Source: Liolophura sinensis
Taxonomy: Eukaryota > Mollusca > Polyplacophora > Chitonida > Chitonidae
Reading direction: 5' to 3'
Assembly (NCBI RefSeq): GCF_032854445.1
Contig: NC_088300.1
Coordinates: forward strand, 48,851,682 to 48,911,681
DNA length: 60,000 bases
Positions 1-10,199 of this stretch are shown piece by piece; positions within the stretch are counted from its first letter, which is position 1; every line of letters starts with the position of its first letter. The notes beneath the pieces were generated by a model, which was not told where the DNA came from, made no database searches, and was given only the letters and a program-made list of their open reading frames with translations. The position numbers were made by a program, and so were the translations under genes.

Positions 1-782
1 CGTCTCTGTGTCGTGTAGTGTAAAAGTGCCTTTTCGGACAGATGAACAGCTACAGTCCAAGCACGAACAAGAACGAGGAACTAACATGGTGTTCTACTGG
101 ATACTGATTAGATTTACAAGCCTTAAACATTATTCCTTACGTCTTTCCGACATCACTGAAAATTGTCTGCTTCTCTTTACAGGACTAAGTACTAATTACT
201 TACTTTATATGTACTTCCTTAGTTCTTTGGTGGTTTGTGTATTGACCCGGAACATCCAATAAAGCTGGGGAGGAGCTCCTTCTCTTTTCAGTTCCAGATT
301 ATAGTGGACGATTAGTATACGGATATCTGTTACGAAAGTTATCTTTCTACAGAAATGGGTCTTTTACAACCGATGAATTGTACCTGTGAATGCCTAACTG
401 GAAACAGAGTCGTTTCTTTTTCTTTTTTAACGAGACAGTGTCCTCGCAAAGTAATCACAGTGCACTGTCGTGGTCAGCTTCAGTGTCAATGACCTGTCCG
501 TTGATCAGACGATTTCGTACGAGTGGAAACCCTACCAATACAGATCAGACAAGTAAATGACAGAACGCGTCAATTAACCGCCGTTTTACGTTGTAAAAGA
601 GGTACGGTTGGTGGATGTTTTGCTGTAGAACCAATGGTTGTAACAGAGTTTAGTGTTAAGGGCTGGATTTCCACGGGGTGGACACTATCCACAGGAAATT
701 AAGGAAGAGTCCTGTGAAGTTTAGAAACAAACAACTTACTCGTCTAGCCATACATATTTTATGACTTGTTATAGAATGTTAT

Positions 783-1000
783 GTTTTATTTACTTCGTCT
801 TTTGCGCCACGCTCAAGAATATGTCACGAGATGTAGGAACCTCTCACCAACGTGGCAGCTATTGGATGGTCGTGCGTTTGTCCCGGGCTCTGCCCGGTTT
901 ACTTTGACCATAATGCTAGCCGTTATCATATTGGGGGCCTAAGTGAAATATTCTTTGACTACGACCTTAAACACCAATCAAATGAATAAATAAATAAATA
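783..1000 (+). repeat. Degenerate SINE remnants, inverted pair
   Basis: Bases from about 836 read as a decayed + strand copy of the common SINE: CTCTCACCAA, then GGATGGTCGT, CCCGGGCTCTGCCCGGTTT, CATAATGCTAGCCG, GTGAAATATTCTT, and a tail CAATCAAATGAATAAATAAA. Immediately before it, about 783-835, TTTTGCGCCACGCTCAAGAA followed by TATGTCACG resembles the 3' end of the same SINE in the opposite orientation. The two lie head to head, so this is probably an old insertion beside another one. Confidence 0.7.
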
Positions 1001-2029
1001 TTTCACGATTATGATGACCGTAACCTTAATAAGTGGAGAAAATCGCATAGATACTAGGGTGTATCACCGGACCTCAATAGATACCAGACAAACCGCCTGA
1101 CTTACAAGAGTCAACCCACTAGACAACCCACTTGATCACTCGGCCAGCGAGAGGACCTTGGTGAGCTTTTTGTAAGTCACGTTAACATTTGCACAATAAC
1201 ATCATGTAATGAATGTGTGTTGCATGGCCTCGCCAATCTTATTCAAATTTACATTTTCAGCTTACATTTTTAACAAGATCGAAAAGAGCTTCACTAACAC
1301 GGCTGCTGTAAGTAAAGAGGTACAGAACGTTAAATACTCTAGTGTTTGATTGTAAGCCAGATTCTCAACCGGGCTACCAACTGACTAAATCAAATGCACC
1401 TGAATGGATTTGATCTCTCTATAACTCATTACTTGAGGGAAGGTAGGAACACGTTTTGTTATCAATATTATAAAGCAGTGAAACAGAAGCATGTATAGCT
1501 GAAATGCCTTTTGGCATCTGGGGAAAACGTGTTTCTTTGCAAAGCACGCCCTGGTTTGCCTGAAGTAGATGGTGTCTTTGAATCAAAGGAATTCTATGAA
1601 TGACAGATGGATGAATGAGAAAGAGGCTTCTTGTTCCACATATGTCTTATTATTAGGATTAATATGTCTCCGTATTTATAACGCTGACCTTTTTATCACG
1701 GAACTTTCATTATATACTGTTAGGCCATGTGCCGAGTTCACACGATGCTCTCATTCGGTTACTCAATCGTTGACCCTACTGACACATATTAGCAGACACA
1801 AATCATGAACGGACGATCGAAATAAACGTGGGGAACGGTTACAATGGTTATGGGCAAGAAATTCAATCCAGTTTCTAATTTCATTTATATTTGGCACAGG
1901 AAATCACCCAAGCCCCGCGGTACCTAAATCGCTACGGGGAATGCATAGGTGGAACACTCAGTCACCACAGGTGATATTTGAATTTCGGTCCTGATTCTAG
2001 ACGCTTCCAAGACCTCTTTTGGTACCGAA

Positions 2030-2039
2030 TATATAAAAG
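2030..2039 (+). promoter_or_regulatory. TATA box of a candidate core promoter
   Basis: TATATAAAAG is a consensus TATA element. An initiator-like CTCACAGG lies about 30 bases downstream, and a spliceable first exon ending in a consensus donor follows. The order TATA box, roughly 30-base gap, short exon, GTAAGT is what makes this better than a random AT-rich match. No transcript evidence is available. Confidence 0.5.
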
Positions 2040-2060
2040 ACTCAGGAGACCAATGCATCG

Positions 2061-2158
2061 CTCACAGGAACTGTCCTCTTTCAACATAACAGCTGGTGGC
2101 GTATACACCATTCACCACCCCTACCGCATGCATTTCCAAGCATCACAGGATTTTCCAG
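2061..2158 (+). other. Candidate first exon with donor GTAAGT
   Basis: The exon would start about 30 bases after the TATA box and end in TTTTCCAG followed by GTAAGTAG, a near-perfect 5' splice site. It contains an ATG at 2128 that opens a frame of ten codons (MHFQASQDFP) and leaves phase 1 at the donor. The frame is also open further upstream, so a 5' UTR exon or a very short coding first exon are both possible. No partner exon could be assigned. It could be the first exon of an upstream gene, a distal alternative first exon of the gene at 20.4 kb, or a non-coding RNA. Confidence 0.45.
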
Positions 2159-2874
2159 GTAAGTAGATAATTTTACTAACATATAAGGTTTAGAACAATC
2201 ACAGTATCAGATTTTCGGGTTTCAAACATAAAAGGCATTAGTCATATTTATAATGTCTAAAGGCCATTTCTGGCAATGAAAAGAGTGTGGCCTGAATCTA
2301 TAGAAAACTTGCAGTCGCGGCCATGTTCGATCTTTGATAAAAGAATTGTACTCTCTTGGAGTGTGTCATTCAGTATGTGCACTGGACCATAAAAACCCAC
2401 ACAGAAGCGAGTCAACTGTAGGCATACATGCATTGAGTTAAAATCGGCAAAGTTTTATTTAAGATATCTATCCTGGCTAGATGCTTCCCGCTATACTCAC
2501 TGACTATCCTGAAAGTTTATTGACTTATTTATACTTATGAAGCTTCGATAAACCAACATGCAGCCTATGACGTCATACTTCAGTATATATTGCTGCATAA
2601 TATAAATTGTTTAGTATTAGACACCTCCCGTCATGCAAATTATTGATTGTGTTTTTTCTTCTTTTGTGCATTTTTTGATCCGATATCAATCAATCACCCA
2701 TTACGAAATACAGATGAATCAAGATACTAAAGTAATGGACTATCGTCAAATTTATGACCTGAGTCGAATTCATCGTAACTGATTTCGAACAAACTACAGT
2801 TAGTTTATAAATATAAGCCTCAAATAGCAAGTGTTTCACAATACCCATCAATCAGTTGAATCTGGTCACATTTT

Positions 2875-2885
2875 GGGGGGGGGGG
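2875..2885 (+). repeat. Poly-G run of 11
   Basis: A run of eleven G residues follows TTTT. It is a simple low-complexity tract and a likely place for sequencing or length errors. Confidence 0.9.
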
Positions 2886-3506
2886 AATTCATCAGATTTT
2901 AATGATGAAAAAAGGCAGATTTTCGATATTCCAGGAATGAAATCCAGATTAAGATTCAAAGCGGTATTCCAAAATTACTATTCAGGTTAAATACAAATCT
3001 CTCAATGTATCTCAGTAGCACTTTATATAATTACTACTGGTCAGTTAAATCCCTTTGTGTGCGTAAAAACAGGGATACGCGCTCTAAATGGAACCCGTTA
3101 TGTCCACGTCAAGGGTTTGCTAATTTTACAAATATTGCCTGATAGACAACTGAACAAACAGAACCGGAAGCAATGAGTTTGTGAATCAATCCATAAATAG
3201 ACCTACAATTCTTAGGGAGCGCCGATGATCGATATTCTACTTGAAGAATCTATGAATGGAATTTGAGTCGCTTTGTCTCCATTCAAGAGTTGCCAGAAAG
3301 CATTACTGGAAACCCCACGAAATGATGTCTGCAAGGTCTTTTTATAACTCGTATATTTTATTTCAACTTGTGTGCAAAGAAGCTTATAAAATTTACAGAA
3401 TCAAAAGAAGAAAAAAAAACATGTTTTAAGTTTTAATACGACATTCAATATCGCTGTATGTTATAAAGATAACTTGCCAAAAAAGATCTATTCTTAATTA
3501 TTGTGG

Positions 3507-3508
<2 letters not shown>

Positions 3509-3568
<60 letters not shown>
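3509..3568. repeat. (TA)n microsatellite, about 60 bp
   Basis: An uninterrupted TA dinucleotide tract of roughly 30 units. Flanking DNA at 2160-5200 shows no convincing exon or other element on either strand. Confidence 0.97.
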
Positions 3569-3571
<3 letters not shown>

Positions 3572-5246
3572 GCTAGCTGCTTTATTCAACTTCAGTGACA
3601 GATTATAGCTCTCATTCCAAATGTCTTCGATCAAACTCTATAGGGTTTAGCCTGTATACGTCCTTGTTGATTACATTGGAAAGCCCTATATACCGTTTTC
3701 AAAGTCTTTAGTTTGACCGTTTTCGAAACTGAATCTAAACCTTATTGTCATGCAGAAAGCCCATCCAGCTCAACCCAAAGATTAAGCGTCGCGGTCCATG
3801 GTTTATATTTATTCCTATCTCTGACAGATCTAAATACATTGTTATATACAATATTACATTACCAATTGATGTGTATATAATGTAAGATGACAAATCCAGA
3901 GGTACGTTCCGTCTTGCTCGTATGTTTATATCCTCGTTGGTCCATTGACCAGACTCCAAAGGTTCCTGCTGGCCAACAAGTATATTCAGTGCTGCTCATA
4001 TATATACAGTCAAATGTTTGAATATATACGCCCAGAGAAAACTTTTATAATATGAAGTTTAATCTTTGTCGCAAATGAATGTTGAACAATATACGCATTT
4101 GTTATCAGTAACGGTCAACTTACCAAATCCTATCATGCACTTTGCCTTCCTCGTAGAAAACTGTTGTATCCGGTTTGAGTTATTTATGAGTACCTCATGA
4201 ACGGAAACTGACACAGTTGACAATCAAGTTAAGTTGAAAACCATTTGCTGGATTTGCAATTTCTTAAAACTGTTTCTAAAACACATAGCTGGTTTGCACT
4301 TGTATACTTGCATAAATAGGCCACGAAAAAGTTTGTACCTAATGTAACACATACACGAGTGACCACTGAATGATTTTATAGAGTTTCCTGCTTGATAGAT
4401 TGACTATTCGACTGATGTTTGAACAGTTCAACGATCCGTTGTTCCTTCTATCGCTATTACAAATTTGTACAAATAATGTTTTGCGGCCTCTATAATGCGT
4501 CGTAAAGTAGTGAACACAATATATGTGCGAGGTATTGCATTTAGACGCAATAATTCAATAATTCACTGCATGCGTACCTGATATGGGGAGGTCTGAATTG
4601 AGGAAAACAAGGCGTTTGTGTTTTCGTTTTGGGGCTCGGTTAGCCTTGAAAGAACAGTCCAAGGGCTAGCCAGTATGATGGCCTGTGGTATAAGTGTGTC
4701 GTATACTGGGATTGTCCTATTAGAGCTATAGAAATAGTGATACAAGCACTGTAAAAGACTACAATAGTATATAACACGATGTTCACGATGAATGCATGCA
4801 GGCTACTGCTTGATTAAATATATATTGGAAGAGACGGAAATAGGTGGGACTATATATTCCGTCTCGTTTCTTGAGTCCATTTTTCACGTTTTCGCGACTC
4901 ATTTATTATGGATTAAATCCGATCGTGACTGGACTGGCTGTGTAACGGTATTTTCGAGATCAGGGATGGGGATGTCTTGATTAAGAATGCAGTACAGCAA
5001 ACGGACCGCCAAACCACGAAGGCTACCTGCCATCCTTCTCGAAAAGGCCCACCAAAGCACTGTAGGATTAAACTAATATTCACAAGAGAACGGACCAATT
5101 ACATTAAACAGATTTATTTGCATTCATTGCATCGTTACACTTTAACAGTATACTGTGCTTCATAGCAATTAATCTGCAACAGCTGTCACTTGGTGTAATT
5201 TCCCCATACCATACAACTAACTTTGTGCGAAACCCGTGCTGCGCTG

Positions 5247-5256
5247 TAAATAAAAG
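5247..5256 (+). promoter_or_regulatory. TATA-like box of a second candidate promoter
   Basis: TAAATAAAAG sits about 30 bases upstream of a short segment that ends in a clean splice donor (GTAAGC at 5324). The upstream sequence (GTGCTGCGCTG) is locally GC-richer. The arrangement copies that of the promoter at 2030: TATA element, short leader exon, donor. Confidence 0.45.
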
Positions 5257-5277
5257 GGAGCGGAATATACATTACCA

Positions 5278-5323
5278 TTGAACAAGTCAGCCAGTCAGTC
5301 AGTCAAACACCCGACGCTACAAG
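5278..5323 (+). other. Candidate non-coding first exon (5' UTR)
   Basis: A leader of about 45 bases with the repeat CAGCCAGTCAGTCAGTCAAA ends in CTACAAG followed by GTAAGC, a good donor. It contains no ATG, so it would be purely 5' untranslated and the start codon would lie in a later exon. It may belong to the same locus as the exon at 2061-2158, as an alternative promoter, or to a separate gene. The downstream acceptor could not be identified. Confidence 0.42.
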
Positions 5324-5532
5324 GTAAGCAGTGTATAATTACATTATTTACTTGTGCGATACATTATATCATTATTGGGTGGTATTGGGTGGCGGGCTGC
5401 ATCGGTTATTGGTCTGAAATGTGTGTGTAGCTGAGGGGGAGGTGGGGGGAGGGGGAGTTGTGCTAGTGAGGAACCAGATCAAAATTCTGAACAAGACTTC
5501 CATTAGTCCAACTGCCAAATACTTGTATTTAT

Positions 5533-5610
5533 TTGATTTATTTGATTGGTGTTTTACGTCATACTCATGAATATTTCACTTATACCATAACGGTGGCCCC
5601 GTAAATTCAC
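5533..5610 (-). repeat. SINE 3' tail fragment, inverted
   Basis: Reading minus, this is the 3' end of the common SINE: (AAAT)n tail, CACCAATCAAAT, and GTGAAATATTCATGAGTATG. Beyond about 5610 the sequence (to about 5760) no longer matches the standard body and may be a different head joined to the same tail. Confidence 0.65.
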
Positions 5611-5869
5611 GACCCCGAGATACTAGTAAATTCACTGAATTGTGCCCCAGCAGTGGTTTGGAAACACATAAGTTAGACCCCCAATTTAAAAACTAGCTAT
5701 GAATTAGCCTATGTGTGACCGCGAGTGGACTCGCACAATACGTACCTTTCCATTGTTACCTGGGTAGGCTGTTGTATACACGAATTTAATACCGTGTAAT
5801 GTTTAAGTAACAACCACATTGGTTGTTTATTAAACATTACATAGCATTAAATTAAACATTACATTGCAT

Positions 5870-6330
5870 TCAGCGTTCAGTTGTATGGTGTTGTACAGTC
5901 TAAGTGTTCAGTGTTTACTTGTATGGTGTTATACAACCAAATTGTTCATTGTTCTCTTGTATGGTGCTACCATACAACCAAATTGCCTATTGTTCACTTG
6001 TGTGGTGTTGTACAACCAAGTGTTCAGGGGGCCTCTGTGACGCAGTGTGATTAGCGTGTTAGCGCAGCACAGTGACTCAGGAGTCTTAAGGCAAAGTAGT
6101 CGGTTTGAGTTCAAGTCTTTTTCTCTGATGGTACATTCGGCCTGGGGATGATCGTGCATTTCTCCTACGCTTTGATTTTGACAAAAATCACCAAAAAATA
6201 AATGAATAAGTGTTCACTTGTCTCATGCCACCATGCAACCTAAGTGTATACAGTTCATAAAGTATGGTGTGATCATAAAACATAAGTGTTCATTGTTCAC
6301 TTGTATGGTGTTCTCACGCAATATAAGTAT
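5870..6330 (+). repeat. Diverged minisatellite interrupted by a SINE
   Basis: A unit of roughly 50 bases built around GTTCACTTGTATGGTGTTGT and ACAACCAAGTGTTCA repeats about seven times with considerable divergence. The array is split by the SINE at 6027-6207, and the repeated motif resumes on the far side, so the array predates the SINE. Confidence 0.7.
6027..6207 (+). mobile_element. tRNA-derived SINE variant with target-site duplication
   Basis: The head GGGCCTCTGTGACGCAGTG, TTAGCGTGTTAGCGCAG and the B-box-like GTTTGAGTTCAAGTC mark a tRNA-derived SINE. The body is short and differs from the common family (it ends AAAATCACCAAAAAATAAAT). It is flanked by a perfect 9-base duplication AAGTGTTCA (6018-6026 and 6208-6216), which fixes its ends. 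Confidence 0.85.
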
Positions 6331-6559
6331 TTCTAAGCATTCAATGCTGTTGGCTTTGTTTTATATAATCGATTAAGAACCAAAAGCAAACTAGCTTAAA
6401 AAGCACTGTAACACAATGGTACTTTGCATCTGGAATATATTCTTCCGAGTATCACATAGACTACTGTTCAAGGCAGTAGTAACATTTATTAAAATTGCTT
6501 CTCTCGGTGTTCGATCCCTATAAGTGCATCTAGATGTGAACAAATTTTTACATGCATTA

Positions 6560-6765
6560 TTTATTTATTTATTTGATTGGTGTTTTACGCCGTACTCAAG
6601 AATATTTCACTTATACGACGGCGGCCAGCATTATGGTGGAAGGAAACCGGGCATAACCCGGGGGAAACCTACGACCATCCGCAGGTTGCTGGCAGACCTT
6701 CCCACGTACGGCCGGAGAGGAGGCCAGCATGACCTGGACTTGAACTCACAGCGACCACACTGGTG
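6560..6765 (-). mobile_element. SINE, minus strand, 5'-truncated, with TSD
   Basis: Reading minus: GGTCGCTGTGAGTTCAAGTC, CATGCTGGCCTCCTC, CGGATGGTCGTAGG, TTCCACCATAATGCTGGCCG, GTGAAATATTCTTGAGTACG, tail (AAAT)n. A 12-base duplication TTACATGCATTA flanks it (6548-6559 and 6766-6777). It lacks the A-box half of the head. CpGs are well preserved, as expected in the CpG-rich domain. Apparent open frames here are inside the repeat. Confidence 0.92.
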
Positions 6766-7044
6766 TTACATGCATTAAGAAAATTTTGTAGTTTTAAATC
6801 TCTCACTGCTTGTGGGGCTTTGGGGACAATAAGTGATCGGCGACGACCATGTGGTGGTTTACGCCGTCTTTCATTCGTTGAAGACCACTTAGTTTCCACC
6901 ATTGTGGTTTATGTGCGAGCGTGTGTGTGTAAGTAAGTATGCATGTATGTCACACGTGGTAAAGTTTGTCAGTAACCTGTAAATGGTCGGTGTTCATAGT
7001 TTAATTGCTTTAAGTACTGATCTGTACACCTGAAATTTTCTTAC

Positions 7045-7415
7045 CGACCCCGATGGCTCAGTAGGTAGAGCGTCCTCATCCGGGCGGTAGATCCAGGTTC
7101 AATCCTTGGTCGGGTCACACCTAAGACCTTAAAAGAGGAAGTTGTAGCTTTCTTGTTTGGCGTTAAGCATGAGGGGGATAGTGCCACCATTGGTTGACCG
7201 GTATCAGTGTAATGGTTCGGGTGGGGCAGTTTATTTTGCCTTCGATAAGTCGTCTCAGTGAAGCAGCAACAGATAAAAGAGCGGTGGAAATCCGTCCTGT
7301 AACAAGGAGGCACATTACACGTACATGCACTTTAAGGACTCCTTCGTCGTCATATGACTGAAAAATTGTTAAGTACGACGTTAAACCCTAAGTACTCCCT
7401 CCCTCCCTCACTCAC
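7045..7415 (+). mobile_element. Second SINE family, full length, with A and B boxes
   Basis: The head GATGGCTCAGTAGGTAGAGC (A box) and GATCCAGGTTCAATCCTTGG (B box) are a clear tRNA-like pol III promoter. The 3' end is TCGTCATATGACTGAAAAAT, then GTTAAGTACGACGTTAAACC, with a CCCTCCCTCACTCACT tail. This 3' region is unrelated to that of the common (AAAT)n-tailed SINE, so it is a separate family. A decayed relative lies at 29205-29520. Confidence 0.88.
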
Positions 7416-8271
7416 TGTGAGCATGTTAACATCCCTCCTTAGGAAGTATATGAACGTATATCATTATATCAAGAGTACAATTACATAGTTACATACTTTA
7501 CCTTTCGCGTGTTCCAAAATATGGCATCCAGGTTCTTGTCGAGTTTTGTTTCAAACGGTACACATTTTAAATTCAGGAAATAAATGCCAGGTTCTACTTC
7601 TGAGCAATTCCCATACTCATCTTATCCCTGACCCATTTCGTACGATATGAAACAGCAACTTAAAATATTCTATAACGAATTGTCAATGACGTCATACCGT
7701 TAATTTGGTCACTAAACTACCTGAAAACGACCAGTAAACATTGTCTATAACAATCGCACGCAGTGGTATTAAGAACGGGTCCTAAACAAACATGTTGACA
7801 TTTTCTCGTGCACAGTGCGGAAGGCAGTCTAAGTAATGTCAGCTACACACAGCCTATATTTACAGCCACCCACGGAACCATGCTGATCGTGTGATAATAG
7901 GAAATAAAGAAAGCAACGAAGAGGTGCGCAATGCATGTACAAATACACGTGGGTGTTCAAAATAGTTCACCGTCAGCCGATTTGATGATTGGGCGTTTTT
8001 TAGACCAGTCATTACTTCCATGCAGCCTTTAGTGGGAGTTTGTCGTATCAGCCTCAAAACCTGAAAAATTTATAAGTTTTTACACTTTTCATTCTATACG
8101 TTTACTCTATAGACATTCAAAAATGAAACTATCATGTAATGTATATTTTGATAATTTAAATAATCGTTCACGAAGAATTGTCTTGCGATAATGAAAGGTA
8201 TCCACGGATATCAGGAGGCAACTTGTTCACATTAGAATGTAGACAATTAGGCGTGCACCCTTCACACTGAG

Positions 8272-8536
8272 GGGTCCGCCGTGGCTCAGTTGGTCAGCGC
8301 GCTAGCACAGTGTAATGACCCAGGAGTCTCTCACCAATGCGGTTGCTGTGAGTTCAAGTCCAGCTCATGCTGGCTTCCTCTCCGACCGTAAGTGGAAGGT
8401 CTGCCAGCAATCTGCGGATGGTCGTGGGTTTCCCCCGGGATCTGCCCGGTTTCCTCCCACCATAATGCTGGCCGCCGTCGTATAAGTGAAATATTCTTGA
8501 GTACGGCGTAAAACACCACTCAAACAAATAAATAAA
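8272..8536 (+). mobile_element. Full-length common SINE with TSD
   Basis: About 265 bp: CGTGGCTCAGTTGGTCAGCG (A box), GTGAGTTCAAGTCCAGC (B box), GGATGGTCGTGGGTTTCCCC, CATAATGCTGGCCGCCGTCG, TTGAGTACGGCGTAAAACAC and (AAAT)n. The flanks are TTCACACTGAG (8261-8271) and TTTACACTGAG (8537-8547), one mismatch. CpGs are intact, so it is fairly young or unmethylated. Confidence 0.95.
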
Positions 8537-9084
8537 TTTACACTGAGAGATGGTCAGATAATGATGCAAACTGATTACAGTCGACAAACTATCAGTAGAA
8601 TCGTTAACTATACATTCATGCGTACAATAGAGGCGTTATATAATATAAAACAGATCTGTGTAATGTATGGCTAAATGACTCACCCATGTCGCGTTACATC
8701 CTTATGACTCTGTTGTCTTCTATCTATGCATACGCATCTACTACATCGATATATCCAAGACACATCACCAGGTCTTATACTTGAATGAAAAACAGAAAAA
8801 AAGAATGGAATAAAAGATCTCAACAGCTTGAAACTGAAAAGATGTAAACTTAATAAAATATAAATATATCCCATAGTATGTCCCCTTCCACATCGCCTGT
8901 ACGTCACTGGACACTGGGCTCTCTTTCATCATAAAGCGTCGCTCTCACCGTCACCGTTCCTTGACACATGAAAACGCATGTCCAAATCTAGCTCACGCTG
9001 ATGCTGCTGTGACTTTGTCAGCAATTGACATGTCGAAGGGCGGTAGTTTTTAAGCTGTTTTGTGTAGTCATATTACACGATTCC

Positions 9085-9720
9085 AGATGACAATGAATGA
9101 TTGGCATCATTTCAGTCATATCGTTCTCAAAAATGATAATGAATGATGATAATGAATAATTGGCGTCATTTCAGTCTCATCGTGCTCAAAAATGATAATG
9201 AATGATTTGCATCATGTCAGTCATATCGTGCTCGAATATGATAATGAATGATTGCATTTCAGTCATATTATGCCCAGAAATGATAATGAATAATTGGCGT
9301 CATTTCAGTCTCATCGTGCCCCAAAATGATAATGAATGATTGGCGTCATTTCAGTCTCATCGTGCCCAAAATACTAATGAATGAATGGCATCATTTCAGT
9401 CTCATCGTGCCTAAAATGATAATAAATGATTGGCATCATTTCAGTCTCATCGTGCTCAAAGATGATAATGAATGATTGCATTTCAGTCATATTATGCCCA
9501 GAAATGATAATGAATAATTGGCGTCATTTCAGTCTCATCGTGCCCCAAAATGACAATGAATGATTGGCATCATTTCAGTCTCATCGTGCCCAAAATGATA
9601 ATGAATGATTGACAGCATTTTAATCATATCATGCCGAAAGATGATAATGAACGATTGGCATATTTTCAGTCATGTACCTTGGAGTCAGACGATAATGGAT
9701 AATTGGCATAATTTGAACCA
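9085..9720 (+). repeat. 46-48 bp satellite array, about 14 copies
   Basis: The unit contains AATGATAATGAATGATTGGC, ATCATTTCAGTCTCATCGTG and CCCAAA. Copies alternate between CATATCGTGC and CTCATCGTGC types. A five-monomer block is itself duplicated: the distinctive short copy GAATGATTGCATTTCAGTC occurs at about 9246 and again at about 9470, a 224-base period. Copies decay toward the right edge. Confidence 0.93.
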
Positions 9721-10199
9721 TGTGTCGTTGCGCTAGATGACCATACATGTTTGTCATTACTGCTACAAAAGTACTTTGTTACAGATAAGTTTTTTTTATA
9801 AGATTCCAATGACATAAACAAGGCCACTGCATATATTCAGTGTAATCATGTAGGTGTGTAGTAGATTAGAAAGAATTGCCAGTTGATGAAATGTTTTGTA
9901 CTGGCATATCATGCTGTAGCATAACAGACTGTTGGGTAAACGTGATATAGATTAACTTATATTCTTTCGTAGGTCCTATTTAAACAGTTTCAACTGAATA
10001 CACTGTGATGGTGGGGAGGGAGATGTGGATGTTGGGGGTAGGCAGTGTTACACGTGCATGCAACATGATCCACCCACGTCCAGTGTATATGGTTTGATTG
10101 ATGTACATGTGTGCACAGCAGTCGATCGGGTAAACTCGCCCGCCTTCGGCGATCTCCGGTATCTGGAGACGTCACGAACGTAGACCAGCTTGCCCGCTT

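Noticed and set aside
6524-6902. Open frames of 77-84 codons on both strands at 6524-6902
   Set aside because: They lie inside or at the edge of the minus-strand SINE (6560-6765); the shared peptide motifs (YSRIFHLYDGGQHYGGRKPG) recur at every SINE copy.
8331-8587. Minus-strand open frames over 8331-8587
   Set aside because: Antisense frames of the full-length SINE at 8272-8536. The same frames appear at 44012-44221, 54628-54892 and 13263-13508.
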